Assembly: GCA_018376855.1 (NCBI GenBank)
Contig: JAHAAN010000023.1
Location: 1 to 30,147, forward strand
DNA from: Clostridiales bacterium
Lineage (GTDB): Bacteria > Bacillota > Clostridia > Christensenellales > QALW01
Direction of reading: 5' to 3'
DNA: 30,147 bases
The notes beneath the pieces are model-generated. The model saw nothing but the letters and a program-made list of their open reading frames with translations, ran no database searches and was not told where the DNA came from. Below, piece after piece: positions 7,804 to 15,104 of the stretch (position 1 is its first letter; each line of letters opens with the position of its first letter). A program made the translations under genes and the position numbers.

Positions 7804-9165
7804 TTATTCCGCAAGAACTTTTTTATTTTTCCATTTTCCGCTGCAAAATCTGGGCACAAAAAACAGAACGCGCACAAACCAGTCGATCTCCATTGCATAC
7901 CAAACGCCCTGCACGCCCAGCTCCATAGCGCCTGCAAGAAAGTAGCTGAAGCCCACTCTGAACACCAGCATGGAAAATATCGAGACCAGCATGGTAAAGC
8001 GGGCGTCGCCCGCGGCACGGAGCGTGTTGGGCAGCACGAAGGAGGGCACCCACAGGATGACGGAAATGATGGAAAACACACGCAGCACGGCAACGGCGAT
8101 TTCCGTTGCCTCGGCGCTGAGAGCAAACCAGCCAACAAAGAGCTCCGCTCCCGCAAAAATAACGGCGCACATGATCCCGATCAGCGCAAACGCCCAAAGC
8201 ATCAGCTTTTTGGTGTAGTATTGAGCCTGACGTGCTTCTCCCGCCCCCATGCATTGCCCCACTACCGTGATAAGCGCAAGACCGATCGCCGTGCCCGGAA
8301 TGTTGGAAAAGCCCGCTACGCTGTTGGAGATTGCATTTGCGGCCATTGCGGCGGTTCCGAATGTGGCGGTTAGGCTTTGCACCAGCAGCTTGCCCAACTG
8401 AAACATGCCGTTTTCAAGCCCTGCCGGCACGCCGATGCGTAAAATATTTTTAATAGTTCCCCACCGAAATTCCGGCCGGAACAGGCGGTTGACGAAAATC
8501 ACGTTGCTCTTTCGGCATAAAAGGATTGTGATAAGAACGGCGCCGGCGGCACGGGAGATCAGCGATGCGGTGGCAGCGCCTGCCACGCCCATGCCGAAAA
8601 CGAAGATCAACAGCGCGTTTCCGCCGATGTTGAGCACGTTGATAAGCAGCGATACAAACATGGAAACGCGGCTGTTTCCCATAGAGCGGAACAGTGCAGC
8701 GCCGGAATTGTAAACGGCCAAAAACGGGTAGGATACCGCGCTTAGCCAGAAGTAGGTTTCGGCGTTGCGCATAACCTCCGCTTCGATGTTGCCGAAGATC
8801 AGCTGCAAAAGCATTTTATTAAAAATTAAAATCAGGATCATAACGGCGGTGGAGAGCGCCGCCGAGGAATAAAGCAGCTGTTTGGCCGTTCCGCAGGCCA
8901 TAGGCCGATCTTGCCTGCCGAGCGCCTGCGAAGCGACCACCGCGCCGCCGGTAGCTAACGCGGCAAAGATCTGAATGAGCAGCACGTTGATAGCGTCCAC
9001 AGAGGAAACCGCCGATACGGCGGCTTCGCCGCAGGAGGTAACCATTACCGTGTCCGCCATGCCGACTGTAATGGCAAGCGCCTGTTCAATGACAAGCGGC
9101 CAAAGCAGGCGGATCAGCGATCGGTTGGAGAACATTCTTTGGTTTTGCGTTGCGTTATTTTCCAT
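7804..9165 (-). CDS. MATE-family multidrug/toxin efflux transporter
   Basis: A 453-residue membrane protein with about twelve hydrophobic segments arranged as two similar halves, as in the MATE exporters that use an ion gradient to expel cationic compounds. Family features include RLLWPLVIEQALAITVGMAD near the N-terminus, AVSAVSSVDAINVLLIQIF, YPFLAVYNSGAALFRSMGNS in the first half, and RIGVPAGLENGMFQLGKLLV opening the second. The start at 9165 follows AAGGGGGG. The fucU-like gene ends 64 bases upstream on the same strand, with a hairpin terminator between them, so expression is probably by partial read-through. Substrate not predictable. A decayed MATE gene also lies nearby at 10469-11720. 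Confidence 0.93.
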   Translation of the reverse strand: MENNATQNQRMFSNRSLIRLLWPLVIEQALAITVGMADTVMVTSCGEAAVSAVSSVDAINVLLIQIFAALATGGAVVASQALGRQDRPMACGTAKQLLYSSAALSTAVMILILIFNKMLLQLIFGNIEAEVMRNAETYFWLSAVSYPFLAVYNSGAALFRSMGNSRVSMFVSLLINVLNIGGNALLIFVFGMGVAGAATASLISRAAGAVLITILLCRKSNVIFVNRLFRPEFRWGTIKNILRIGVPAGLENGMFQLGKLLVQSLTATFGTAAMAANAISNSVAGFSNIPGTAIGLALITVVGQCMGAGEARQAQYYTKKLMLWAFALIGIMCAVIFAGAELFVGWFALSAEATEIAVAVLRVFSIISVILWVPSFVLPNTLRAAGDARFTMLVSIFSMLVFRVGFSYFLAGAMELGVQGVWYAMEIDWFVRVLFFVPRFCSGKWKNKKVLAE

Positions 9166-9185
9166 AAACAGCCCCCCCTTGCCGC

Positions 9186-9211
9186 AAAAATAGAGAGCCG
9201 CAGTGCAGCTC
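9186..9211 (-). terminator. Terminator or attenuator between fucU-like and MATE genes
   Basis: On the minus strand GAGCTGC and GCGGCTC (9195-9211) form a 7-bp stem with one T-G pair and an ACT loop, followed by TCTATTTTT (to 9186). It would lower transcription of the MATE gene relative to the upstream gene. Confidence 0.55.
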
Positions 9212-9229
9212 CCCCTGTTTCGAGGTTAT

Positions 9230-9670
9230 TTAAATTGCTTCTCCTGGTTTCAGCACGCCTTTTTGCAGAATCGCGCAGCCGTACAGCCGCTCTTCTCCGG
9301 TAGAAACCACCGCAAAGGCATTTTTGGTTCGTTCATAGAAATCGAACCGGTCGATATAGGCGATATTTGTTGGGCCGTTAAGCTCCTCAACGGTTTGTTT
9401 AAAATCCTCCCAAATCGTAGGAACGTATGTATCGCCGGGATTTACAGCCATGAAATATGCCGGGGTTTCCACATATTGATCGAGCGGCATGAGCGTCAGG
9501 ATCGCGTGCATCATCTGCACGGCATCCGTTCCCGGAGCGTAGACGACTCTTTTTCCGCAGTTTTCGGCCGGAAAGTTGGCGTCGGCCAGAACGATCGTAT
9601 CACCGTGACCCATCTGTGCAAGAATTTGCAGCAGGTCGGGAGAGAGCACTTTGGGAATGTTTTTTAGCAT
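9230..9670 (-). CDS. fucU: RbsD/FucU-family sugar mutarotase
   Basis: A 146-residue protein of the RbsD/FucU family, which interconverts alpha and beta anomers of sugars. The signature GHGDTIVLADANFP (residues 21-34) contains the family histidine H22 and aspartate D30, and YAPGTDAVQMMHAIL is also typical of FucU. The longer open frame reaches 9748, but the ATG at 9670 is preferred because AGAGGGG stands just upstream and MLKNIPKVLSPDLLQILAQ is the normal start of FucU proteins. It is transcribed from the promoter at 9757-9785 through a leader with a 16-bp palindrome. No fucose kinase, isomerase or transporter is nearby, so the physiological sugar is open. Confidence 0.88.
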   Translation of the reverse strand: MLKNIPKVLSPDLLQILAQMGHGDTIVLADANFPAENCGKRVVYAPGTDAVQMMHAILTLMPLDQYVETPAYFMAVNPGDTYVPTIWEDFKQTVEELNGPTNIAYIDRFDFYERTKNAFAVVSTGEERLYGCAILQKGVLKPGEAI

Positions 9671-9700
9671 AAAGACCCCTCTTTCTTTTATTATCCTTAC

Positions 9701-9716
9701 CAATGCAGCTGGATTG
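9701..9716. promoter_or_regulatory. 16-bp palindrome in the fucU leader, possible operator
   Basis: CAATGCAGCTGGATTG is symmetrical except for one position in each arm (CAATnCAG / CTGnATTG). It lies about 35 bases downstream of the predicted transcription start, where a repressor could block elongation. The binder is unknown; no LacI or GntR regulator gene is in the window. Confidence 0.4.
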
Positions 9717-9756
9717 ATAGGAAAGGCGTTTTGCTTATCCCGCTGCAATCCCTTAT

Positions 9757-9785
9757 ATTATACCTTTTCAGACTTTAATAATCAA
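9757..9785 (-). promoter_or_regulatory. Promoter of the fucU-MATE unit
   Basis: On the minus strand TTGATT (9780-9785) and a perfect TATAAT (9757-9762) are separated by 17 bases. Transcription would start near 9750, about 80 bases before the fucU start codon. Confidence 0.78.
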
Positions 9786-9838
9786 CTCCAATTTTCGATT
9801 TTTTATGGATTTTTATAAGCGGCGCCTTGTTGTTTTCG

Positions 9839-10359
9839 TTATACATTTTCCTTATCCCTGAGCAGCAAACGCATTTTGAACGCTTTGATTTTATGAGCAT
9901 ATCTGCCGGTGAAGATAACGCCTGTTATAAGCGCGCCGAAAACCAAGCCTAATGCAAAGCTTGCAATGTCTTCATAGACGTCGCCTGCTTTTGTTAAACC
10001 CGTACATTCAATGGCCGCATAGATTATAAATGCAATAAGGGCTGCAATAAAAATGTAATTGATTCTTTTAATGAACTTGGTCTTTTCCACACTTTCATAA
10101 TCTGCTACTTTCAATAAGGATTTTTCCTGTTTCTTATCAATCATAATAGTGCTCCTTTCTCCGTTTAAAATTTCTTCAATGCTTACATTATACATGTTTG
10201 CCATTTCAATGATAAAATCAAAATCCGGCATGTTAACGCCGTTTTCCCATCGGGAGACCGTTCGGTTGGAAACGCCCAATTTTTCTGCCAACAGCTCTTG
10301 CGTAAGGTGTTGTTCCGTTCGCAGTGTTTTAAGAAATGAACCGATTTTTTTTGATCCAC
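9839..10359 (-). CDS. Membrane-anchored XRE-family regulator with an out-of-frame start
   Basis: The frame encodes an N-terminal XRE helix-turn-helix (KKIGSFLKTLRTEQHLTQEL, then SNRTVSRWENG) and two C-terminal hydrophobic segments (INYIFIAALIAFIIYAAIE and IASFALGLVFGALITGVIF), a known layout for membrane-tethered repressors. The expected start is GTG at 10359, behind AAAGGAGGA at 10370-10378 and a good promoter. From there the reading is V-D-Q-K-K, but the following A8 tract (10345-10352) puts it one base out of frame with IGSFLK. A ninth A would give the normal MDQKKIGSFLK. The helix-turn-helix frame itself has no start codon near the ribosome site. Either the tract was miscalled, the gene is broken, or slippage restores the frame. 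About 173 residues if restored. Confidence 0.75.
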
Positions 10360-10394
10360 AGTTTGTGTATCCTCCTTTCGCAGGATAGTATAGC

Positions 10395-10423
10395 ATAATA
10401 GCCGCAGGACGGACAGGATGCAA
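10395..10423 (-). promoter_or_regulatory. Promoter of the XRE regulator gene
   Basis: On the minus strand TTGCAT (10418-10423) and TATTAT (10395-10400) are 17 bases apart. The predicted start near 10388 gives a leader of about 30 bases holding AAAGGAGGA, which supports GTG 10359 as the true start. Confidence 0.65.
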
Positions 10424-10468
10424 AACGGGAGTTGAGCCTAAACAAAAGTGTTCGCCTGATAATGGATT

Positions 10469-10558
10469 ATTGTATATTGCCAAAAAAGGAATGCCCATGA
10501 ATACGATCAACAAATAGTCTTTAGCGTAGTTAAATAAAGAGGCAGGCGCATTTTCGGC
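10469..10558 (-). pseudogene. MATE transporter fragment (third-helix region)
   Basis: About 30 residues translated on the minus strand, including NAPASLFNYAKDYLLIVFMG followed by IPFLAIYN, match the MATE segment normally found around residues 115-145. Homology ends at the IYN and the sequence runs into the promoter of the XRE gene. It has no proper start and no transporter sequence after it. With the fragment at 11545-11720 it is probably one decayed MATE gene whose middle has been lost or replaced. Confidence 0.6.
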
Positions 10559-10581
10559 GAGCAAGACAATATTTGTCAAGA

Positions 10582-10612
10582 GGGGATTTCGCCGTAAAGA
10601 TGAAATCTCCCC
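10582..10612. repeat. Inverted repeat downstream of the HEAT-like gene
   Basis: GGGGATTTC (10582-10590) and GAAATCTCCCC (10602-10612) can pair as a 9-bp stem with one bulge. No U-tract follows on either strand, so it may protect the 3' end of the transcript or be a weak terminator of the gene ending at 10626. Confidence 0.45.
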
Positions 10613-10625
10613 GGTAAACCGGAAG

Positions 10626-11063
10626 CTACATTGTTAATCTCTTTTCAGCTTCGTCAATCTCTTTTTCAATCAGTGGACGCATACTGTCCTTGTATTTTGA
10701 TAAATCGGCACTCCGCAAACACGATAATATTACGGGAATATATTGCGGCTTTGCCGAGCCAATCTGCACGAGAGCTTTTATGCACTGTCTGGCCGTAATT
10801 GGCTTTTCATCCGTTATATGTGCAAGAAAATCAGAAATTATCAAGTCGAAACGGTTGTCTTCATCCCATTGAGCATTTGCCGCAAGGATATACAACGCTC
10901 GATTTCTCACTAATGATTTTGGGTGATTAAGCAAAGAGGCAAAGTCATCAAAATATTCGTACCATTCATCGGTTTCTTGACTTTCTGATATAATTTTGTC
11001 TGCAAAAGCGCAAGCATATTTATCGTTTTTTGCCGTCAACTTTGCTGCAATGTTTTCTTTCAT
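10626..11063 (-). CDS. Small HEAT-repeat-like helical protein
   Basis: A 145-residue all-helical protein. Paired helices such as FDDFASLLNHPKSLVRNRAL, FDLIISDFLAHITDEKPITA and ARQCIKALVQIGSAKPQYIP have the spacing of HEAT-like repeats, including the proline/arginine turns. Proteins of this kind in Clostridia are often named 'SufBD protein' in databases without evidence for a role in Fe-S assembly; that comment is from general knowledge. The start at 11063 is well supported by AAGGAGA and a strong promoter. Base composition is clearly more AT-rich than in the flanking genes, and it stands among gene fragments, so recent arrival is likely. Function unknown; a protein-binding role is the reasonable guess. 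Confidence 0.75.
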   Translation of the reverse strand: MKENIAAKLTAKNDKYACAFADKIISESQETDEWYEYFDDFASLLNHPKSLVRNRALYILAANAQWDEDNRFDLIISDFLAHITDEKPITARQCIKALVQIGSAKPQYIPVILSCLRSADLSKYKDSMRPLIEKEIDEAEKRLTM

Positions 11064-11096
11064 GGCTATCTCCTTAATTCCCGATTTATCGAATAG

Positions 11097-11125
11097 AGTA
11101 TACCACCAATGCTAACGACATTCAA
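11097..11125 (-). promoter_or_regulatory. Promoter of the HEAT-like gene
   Basis: On the minus strand TTGAAT (11120-11125), a 17-base spacer and TATACT (11097-11102) with an extended TGG form a strong sigma-A promoter about 30 bases before the start codon. Confidence 0.75.
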
Positions 11126-11126
11126 C

Positions 11127-11490
11127 CCTCATTTGTAGGTGCTGATAGCAGTGGCAAGCAATGCGCCGGTATATGTCCGGCGCAGTTTGTTGGTGGCCGC
11201 CCCCCAGTGCATTGGTGCAGCTCTGTCCGATGCACAAGCCGCTGTTGGCGTCTGCCGGCCTGTCCATGCTGGGCAGGGGGACACCCGGCGAGCTTCCCTC
11301 GGAGGGCGCACGGCTGCCGCAGGCAGTATGGTGAGTAAGTGCGCCTTTGCCGGGGGTCTGTAAAGAGAAAAGAGCGTCCGAGTCATCCCCGGCCGCTCCC
11401 GCTTCGGTTTCCTCTGGCTGGTCGATCCCCGCTTCTCCAGCCTGTGCCATTCTGCCACAAATGAGCCGCCAGTCAATGTAATACCACTCT
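11127..11490. other. GC-rich stretch without a recognised gene
   Basis: Between the HEAT-like promoter and the MATE fragment the sequence becomes sharply GC-rich. Open frames of 153 and 115 codons exist on the minus strand and one of 74 codons on the plus strand. Their translations are low in hydrophobic order and rich in Pro, Ala, Arg, Cys and His, and I recognise no family. A perfect 7-bp hairpin (GCGCCGG 11163-11169, CCGGCGC 11177-11183) is present. It may be a remnant of a mobile element. I do not call a gene here. Confidence 0.4.
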
Positions 11491-11504
11491 TTATACATTA
11501 CATT
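11475..11504. repeat. Inverted repeat at the edge of the MATE fragment
   Basis: AATGTAAT (11475-11482) and ATTACATT (11497-11504) are perfect 8-bp inverted arms with a 14-base spacer. They lie where recognisable MATE sequence gives way to the GC-rich stretch and so mark a likely junction. Confidence 0.5.
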
Positions 11505-11544
11505 TCGGCTTTGTGATTGCCTTCGCCGAAATGCTGCGCGAACA

Positions 11545-11720
11545 AACCGATAAACCTGATGTAAAGCCTGCAATGGCCGTTGTAGTTACCTCCACGCCTG
11601 CAAGCGCGGTTTCGCCGATAGTATTGCCGACAATCAGTGCGGCTGCCCAGTTAAACAGCGGCTGCAGAAGTCCGCTCAGAATCAGCGGTAGATCGGCTTT
11701 GTCGAATTCGTTTCTTTCAT
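11545..11720 (-). pseudogene. MATE transporter 5' fragment, frameshifted
   Basis: A start ATG at 11720 (MKETNSTKPIYR, then stop) is followed in the next frame by a stretch beginning FDKADLPLILSGLLQPLFNW and continuing AALIVGNTIGETALAGVEVT to TSGLSV. This is the N-terminal helix pair of MATE transporters. A frameshift within the first codons separates the start from this frame. Similarity fades near 11545 and the frame stops at 11491. The next expected segment of the transporter is found only at 10469-10558. The gene is dead, and probably formed an operon with the GyrI-like pseudogene upstream. Confidence 0.75.
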
Positions 11721-11740
11721 TTGAACACTTCCGAAAAGAA

Positions 11741-11818
11741 AAAGAGGCATTTTAAAGCTACCGCATGGCAAAAGCCGTACCGCAGGGGTAACTTTTGAAC
11801 GCCTCTTTATATTTGTGT
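11741..11818. terminator. 78-bp imperfect hairpin between two pseudogenes
   Basis: AAAGAGGC (11741-11748) and GCCTCTTT (11811-11818) are perfect arms. Pairing continues inward for about 14 more positions with two mismatches, then reaches a GGC-TTTT-GCC tip. On the minus strand it is followed by TTCTTTTC and on the plus strand by a T-rich run, so it may terminate in both directions. It is long for a terminator and could also be a small repeat element. Confidence 0.5.
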
Positions 11819-12265
11819 TTTTAGTTTTATACTATTATAATAGCAGTAATCCATAATCACATTGCCGTGTTCATCCGGTGTTGTAAATCTGGGGCAAAGG
11901 CAGTTTTCAAACGACCATACACCGCCGTCATACATTTGCTTATATCGTGAATGTCATTTTCCTTGCCGTAGATCCAACAGGTTCCGCAACAAAATCAAAG
12001 CTTTTCGGGATCAGCGTGCCGGCGGGGGTGGACATTCCGATCCAGTATTCAAAGGGCGCGTTTTCACAACGGCGCTCCAAGCCTGTATAGCCGCCGTTTT
12101 CCTATATTTTCAGGATCGAATCCGTACCGCCCATTGCCGTTCGATTTGGCCGAACCAGCCGTTTTCGAACCATTCGCCCCACCATCCGCCAAAGTCCGGA
12201 TATTTTTTGCCGATAAAACGCATTGCCGGCACATTTTCTTTGAAGGTTTTGATTATTTCAGCCAT
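11817..12265 (-). pseudogene. GyrI-like/AraC effector-binding domain protein, decayed
   Basis: Starting from ATG 12265, the minus strand reads MAEIIKTFKENVPAMRFIGK and then DFGGWWGEWFENGWFGQIE. A frameshift near 12140 moves to AMGGTDSILKI, with an in-frame TAG at 12102-12104 where Trp is expected, then ENGGYTGLERR and FEYWIGMSTPAGTLIPKSFD. A second shift near 11980 leads to CWIYGKENDIHDISK and a third near 11920 to VWSFENCLCPRFTTPDEHGN and the stop at 11817. The order of segments is that of a stand-alone small-molecule-binding domain of the GyrI/AraC effector type, about 150 residues. It cannot make a full protein. Its neighbour, a dead MATE gene, suggests a former drug-sensing and export pair. 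Confidence 0.8.
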
Positions 12266-12293
12266 TTTTCTTATTTCCCTTTTGAAGCGATAG

Positions 12294-12401
12294 TTACAAA
12301 CTTAAACAATCAAAACGTTTGATAATGCTTTTTGATTCACAGCGTTTACAGCAGTCATTTGCTGAGAAATGGGGCTTTGCAGTGCAAACAGGATGTTCCA
12401 T
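12294..12401 (-). CDS. Possible 35-residue cysteine-rich peptide
   Basis: ATG 12401 opens a 35-codon frame with cysteines at C6, C18, C19, C22 and C32 (NDCCKRCESKS). The Cys spacing could hold a metal. The upstream AAAGCAAG is a poor ribosome site and no promoter is evident. It ends 28 bases before the GyrI-like pseudogene and may be a leftover of the same decayed cluster. Low confidence as a real gene. Confidence 0.25.
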   Translation of the reverse strand: MEHPVCTAKPHFSANDCCKRCESKSIIKRFDCLSL

Positions 12402-12481
12402 CTTGCTTTTGGATTTATCGTCTATTTTTCAGACTGACGGAACCTCATTTCCCCCCTGACTTGTTCGCTCGTTGGTACGGC

Positions 12482-14377
12482 TTAGTATAGCTTTGCACCT
12501 GCCGGAATGTGGTCGTCTACCATCAGAAGATGGAGCTTTTCTTCTCCTTCCTCTTCGTGAACAGCAGAGAGAAGCATACCGCAGGACTCAATGCCCATCA
12601 TAGCTCTTGGAGGAAGATTTGTGATAGCGATAAGCGTTTTGCCGATAAGCTCTTCCGGCTCATAATATGCGTGAATACCGCTTAAAATGGTGCGGTCTGT
12701 GCCTGTACCATCATCAAGAGTAAATTGGAGAAGCTTTTTTGACTTCGGTACGGCAATGCACTCTTTAACCTTTACTGCACGGAAATCTGACTTGCTGAAT
12801 GTATCAAAATCAACCGTTTCCCCGAACAAAGGCTCAACCTTTACCTTGGAGAAATCAATCTTTTCAGGCTCGGCTTTTGCTTCGGGAGCAGCCTCTTTTT
12901 TTACATCATTTAAAGGCTTCATCGTCGGGAACAGCAATACGTCGCGGATGGAGGGGCTGTCTGTCAACAGCATAACGAGCCTGTCGAGGCCGAAGCCGAG
13001 GCCGCCTGTGGGGGGAAGGCCGTATTCAAGGGCGTTAATGAAGTCTTCATCCACTTCGGCGTTCGCGCCGGCGGCGCGTTTCTGCGCTACCTGCTTTTCA
13101 AAGCGTTCCCGCTGATCGATTGGGTCGTTCAGCTCAGAGAAGGCGTTGCCCATTTCGCGCGCGTAAATAAAGAATTCAAAGCGTTCCGTGAAAGCGGGGT
13201 TGTCCTTCTTGCGCTTGGCGAGCGGAGAATTTTCCACAGGATCATCGGACACAATGATCGGCTGAATCAGTTTTTCTTCCGCTTCATCGAAAAAGGCGAT
13301 CAAAACATCCCCTATAGTAGCGGTATCTTCAACTTTAAGACCGTGCGCGGCAGCCTCTGCGCGCGCGGCTGCGTCGTCAGCCCAAGAATTGTAATCCACG
13401 CCCACGAATTCGCGCACTGCTTCTATCATCGTCATTCGTTTCCATGGGTTGCCCATGTCGATCTGTGTGCCCTGATATTCTATGACGTCCGTGCCGCACA
13501 CATTGCGTGTAATGGTGCGGAACATATCTTCGATCAGATCCATCATGCCGAAATAGTCGGTATATGCCTGATACATTTCCACGCTGGTGAATTCGGGATT
13601 GTGTTTAACATCCATGCCCTCGTTGCGGAAAATGCGGCCGACTTCATAAACGCGCTCGAAGCCGCCCACGATGCAGCGCTTGAGGTGCAGCTCTGTTTCA
13701 ATGCGCAGATACATGTCGATATCCAGCGTGTTGTGATGCGTAACAAACGGCCGGGCGGCGGCACCGACCTCCAAGGTGTTCAGCACAGGCGTATCGACCT
13801 CCAAATAGCCGCGTGCATCCAAATAATTGCGCACCTGACGGATGATCTCCGAACGCTTTACAAAGGTATCCTTCACTTCGGGATTGACAATGAGATCGAC
13901 ATAACGCTGGCGGTAACGGGTGTCGGTATCCTTTAAGCCGTGATATTTTTCCGGCATGACCTGAAGCGATTTGCTCAGCAGCTCAAGCTCCTGCGCATGC
14001 ACGGAGACCTCGCCTGTTTTGGTGGTAAACGGGTAGCCCTTTACGCCGATGATATCGCCGATGTCAAGCTGCTTAAACGCCGCATAGGCTTCTTCACCGA
14101 TCCCGTCGCGGCTGACATAGAGCTGGATTTTTCCCTCGCCGTCTTGTAGATGAGCGAAAGAGGCCTTTCCCATAACGCGCTTGCTCATCAATCGGCCGGC
14201 GATGCAAACCTCTTTGCCCTCCAGCTGAGCGTATTCCTTGCGGATCTGTTCCGAGTAGTGCGTTTGGCCGTATACCGTTTTTTCATACGGATTCTGACCT
14301 GCGCTGATCAGTGCCTGAAGCTTTTCTCTGCGGACGCGCAGGACTTCCGTTAATTCTGCCGTTTGATTTTCCGACAT
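12482..14377 (-). CDS. lysS: Lysyl-tRNA synthetase (class II) with C-terminal tRNA-binding domain
   Basis: Charges tRNA-Lys with lysine in the cytoplasm. The first 500 residues are a standard class II LysRS: an N-terminal OB-fold anticodon-binding domain (VCIAGRLMSKRVMGKASFAH), motif 2 with RIFRNEGMDVKHNPEFT and motif 3 with GGLGFGLDRLVMLL. After a charged linker (KKEAAPEAKAEPEK) comes an extra domain of about 110 residues (DFRAVKVKECIAVPKSKKLL, NLPPRAMMGIESCGMLLSA) of the MetRS-C/EMAP-II tRNA-binding type. That domain normally sits on MetRS or stands alone as CsaA/Trbp111, so it makes this enzyme 631 residues against about 500. The start at 14377 lies 25 bases after greA, and the two genes share the promoter at 15105-15133. 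Confidence 0.96.
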   Translation of the reverse strand: MSENQTAELTEVLRVRREKLQALISAGQNPYEKTVYGQTHYSEQIRKEYAQLEGKEVCIAGRLMSKRVMGKASFAHLQDGEGKIQLYVSRDGIGEEAYAAFKQLDIGDIIGVKGYPFTTKTGEVSVHAQELELLSKSLQVMPEKYHGLKDTDTRYRQRYVDLIVNPEVKDTFVKRSEIIRQVRNYLDARGYLEVDTPVLNTLEVGAAARPFVTHHNTLDIDMYLRIETELHLKRCIVGGFERVYEVGRIFRNEGMDVKHNPEFTSVEMYQAYTDYFGMMDLIEDMFRTITRNVCGTDVIEYQGTQIDMGNPWKRMTMIEAVREFVGVDYNSWADDAAARAEAAAHGLKVEDTATIGDVLIAFFDEAEEKLIQPIIVSDDPVENSPLAKRKKDNPAFTERFEFFIYAREMGNAFSELNDPIDQRERFEKQVAQKRAAGANAEVDEDFINALEYGLPPTGGLGFGLDRLVMLLTDSPSIRDVLLFPTMKPLNDVKKEAAPEAKAEPEKIDFSKVKVEPLFGETVDFDTFSKSDFRAVKVKECIAVPKSKKLLQFTLDDGTGTDRTILSGIHAYYEPEELIGKTLIAITNLPPRAMMGIESCGMLLSAVHEEEGEEKLHLLMVDDHIPAGAKLY

Positions 14378-14402
14378 TCCGTAATTTCCCCCAAATCTGC
14401 GA

Positions 14403-14885
14403 TTAGTTCTTTGCTAAGATATCTACGATCTTATATTTCAGCACGCCGGCGGGTGTGTTGACCGTAACGGTATCGCCCTTTTTCTTGCCTAGCACTGCGC
14501 TGCCTACGGGGCTGACGTTAGACATTTTCCCCTGAAGCGGATCGGCTTCATAGGAACCGAGAAGTTCAAATTCAAAATCTTCTTTGAGCTCCAGATCACG
14601 CAGCAAAATGCGGGAGCCGAGACCGACCTCGTTGAGATTCATGCTGCTTTCGTCGATCACTTCAGCGTTGGCCAGCTGCTCCTGCATGGCCACGATTTCC
14701 GCTTCCACTTCGGCCTGCTCCTGTTTTGCGGCGTCGTATTCGCTGTTTTCCGAAAGATCGCCGAAATCTCTTGCAATTGCAATGCGCTGGGAAACCTCGG
14801 CGCGCTTTTTGGTCAGATAATAATCCAGTTTTTCCTTCAGCTCGTCGTAGCCCTGTTGTGTCATGAAATTTTTATTTGCGCTCAT
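14403..14885 (-). CDS. greA: Transcription elongation factor GreA
   Basis: Rescues backtracked RNA polymerase by stimulating cleavage of the nascent RNA 3' end. The 160-residue protein has the N-terminal coiled coil with its acidic tip (RDFGDLSENSEYDAAKQEQA; the two acidic residues of DLSENSEYDAAK act in the secondary channel). The C-terminal FKBP-like domain includes VSPVGSAVLGKKKGD. The ATG at 14885 is chosen over a TTG at 14891 because GGAG is seven bases upstream. It is first in an operon with lysS, an order common in Bacillota. A leader of about 210 bases precedes it. Confidence 0.96.
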   Translation of the reverse strand: MSANKNFMTQQGYDELKEKLDYYLTKKRAEVSQRIAIARDFGDLSENSEYDAAKQEQAEVEAEIVAMQEQLANAEVIDESSMNLNEVGLGSRILLRDLELKEDFEFELLGSYEADPLQGKMSNVSPVGSAVLGKKKGDTVTVNTPAGVLKYKIVDILAKN

Positions 14886-15098
14886 AATCAAACTCCATTT
14901 CTTCGGCGTTAAAATCTTTCACAGAACCGCAGCTTCGCCGTTTGCCGCGGGTTTGCAAACACATACGGCCGCAAAGCAAATGCGCTGCGGCGGCAAGTAA
15001 CGGCGATGCTTCTTGCGCCTTGCGGATAACCGGGCGTATTGAGCCTTATAAACAGCCGTTTCTTTGATTTATGCCTGCTGATTTTTTACTCAGCAATT
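14886..15098 (-). promoter_or_regulatory. Long structured leader of greA-lysS
   Basis: From the predicted start near 15098 to the greA start codon there are about 210 transcribed bases without a gene. On the minus strand a perfect TGCTGA/TCAGCA hairpin lies almost at the 5' end. GC-rich inverted segments such as GCCGCAGCGC with GCTTTGCGGC follow farther down. No T-box, terminator or known riboswitch motif is recognised. It may control greA or lysS expression or be passive. Confidence 0.4.
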
Positions 15099-15104
15099 AT
15101 TTTT

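Noticed and set aside
11862..12293. Plus-strand frame of 143 codons over the GyrI-like region
   Set aside because: The minus strand shows clear homology in three frames, so the plus frame is only the complement of a pseudogene.
13343..13936. Plus-strand frame of 197 codons inside lysS
   Set aside because: Antisense shadow; lysS motifs are intact throughout.
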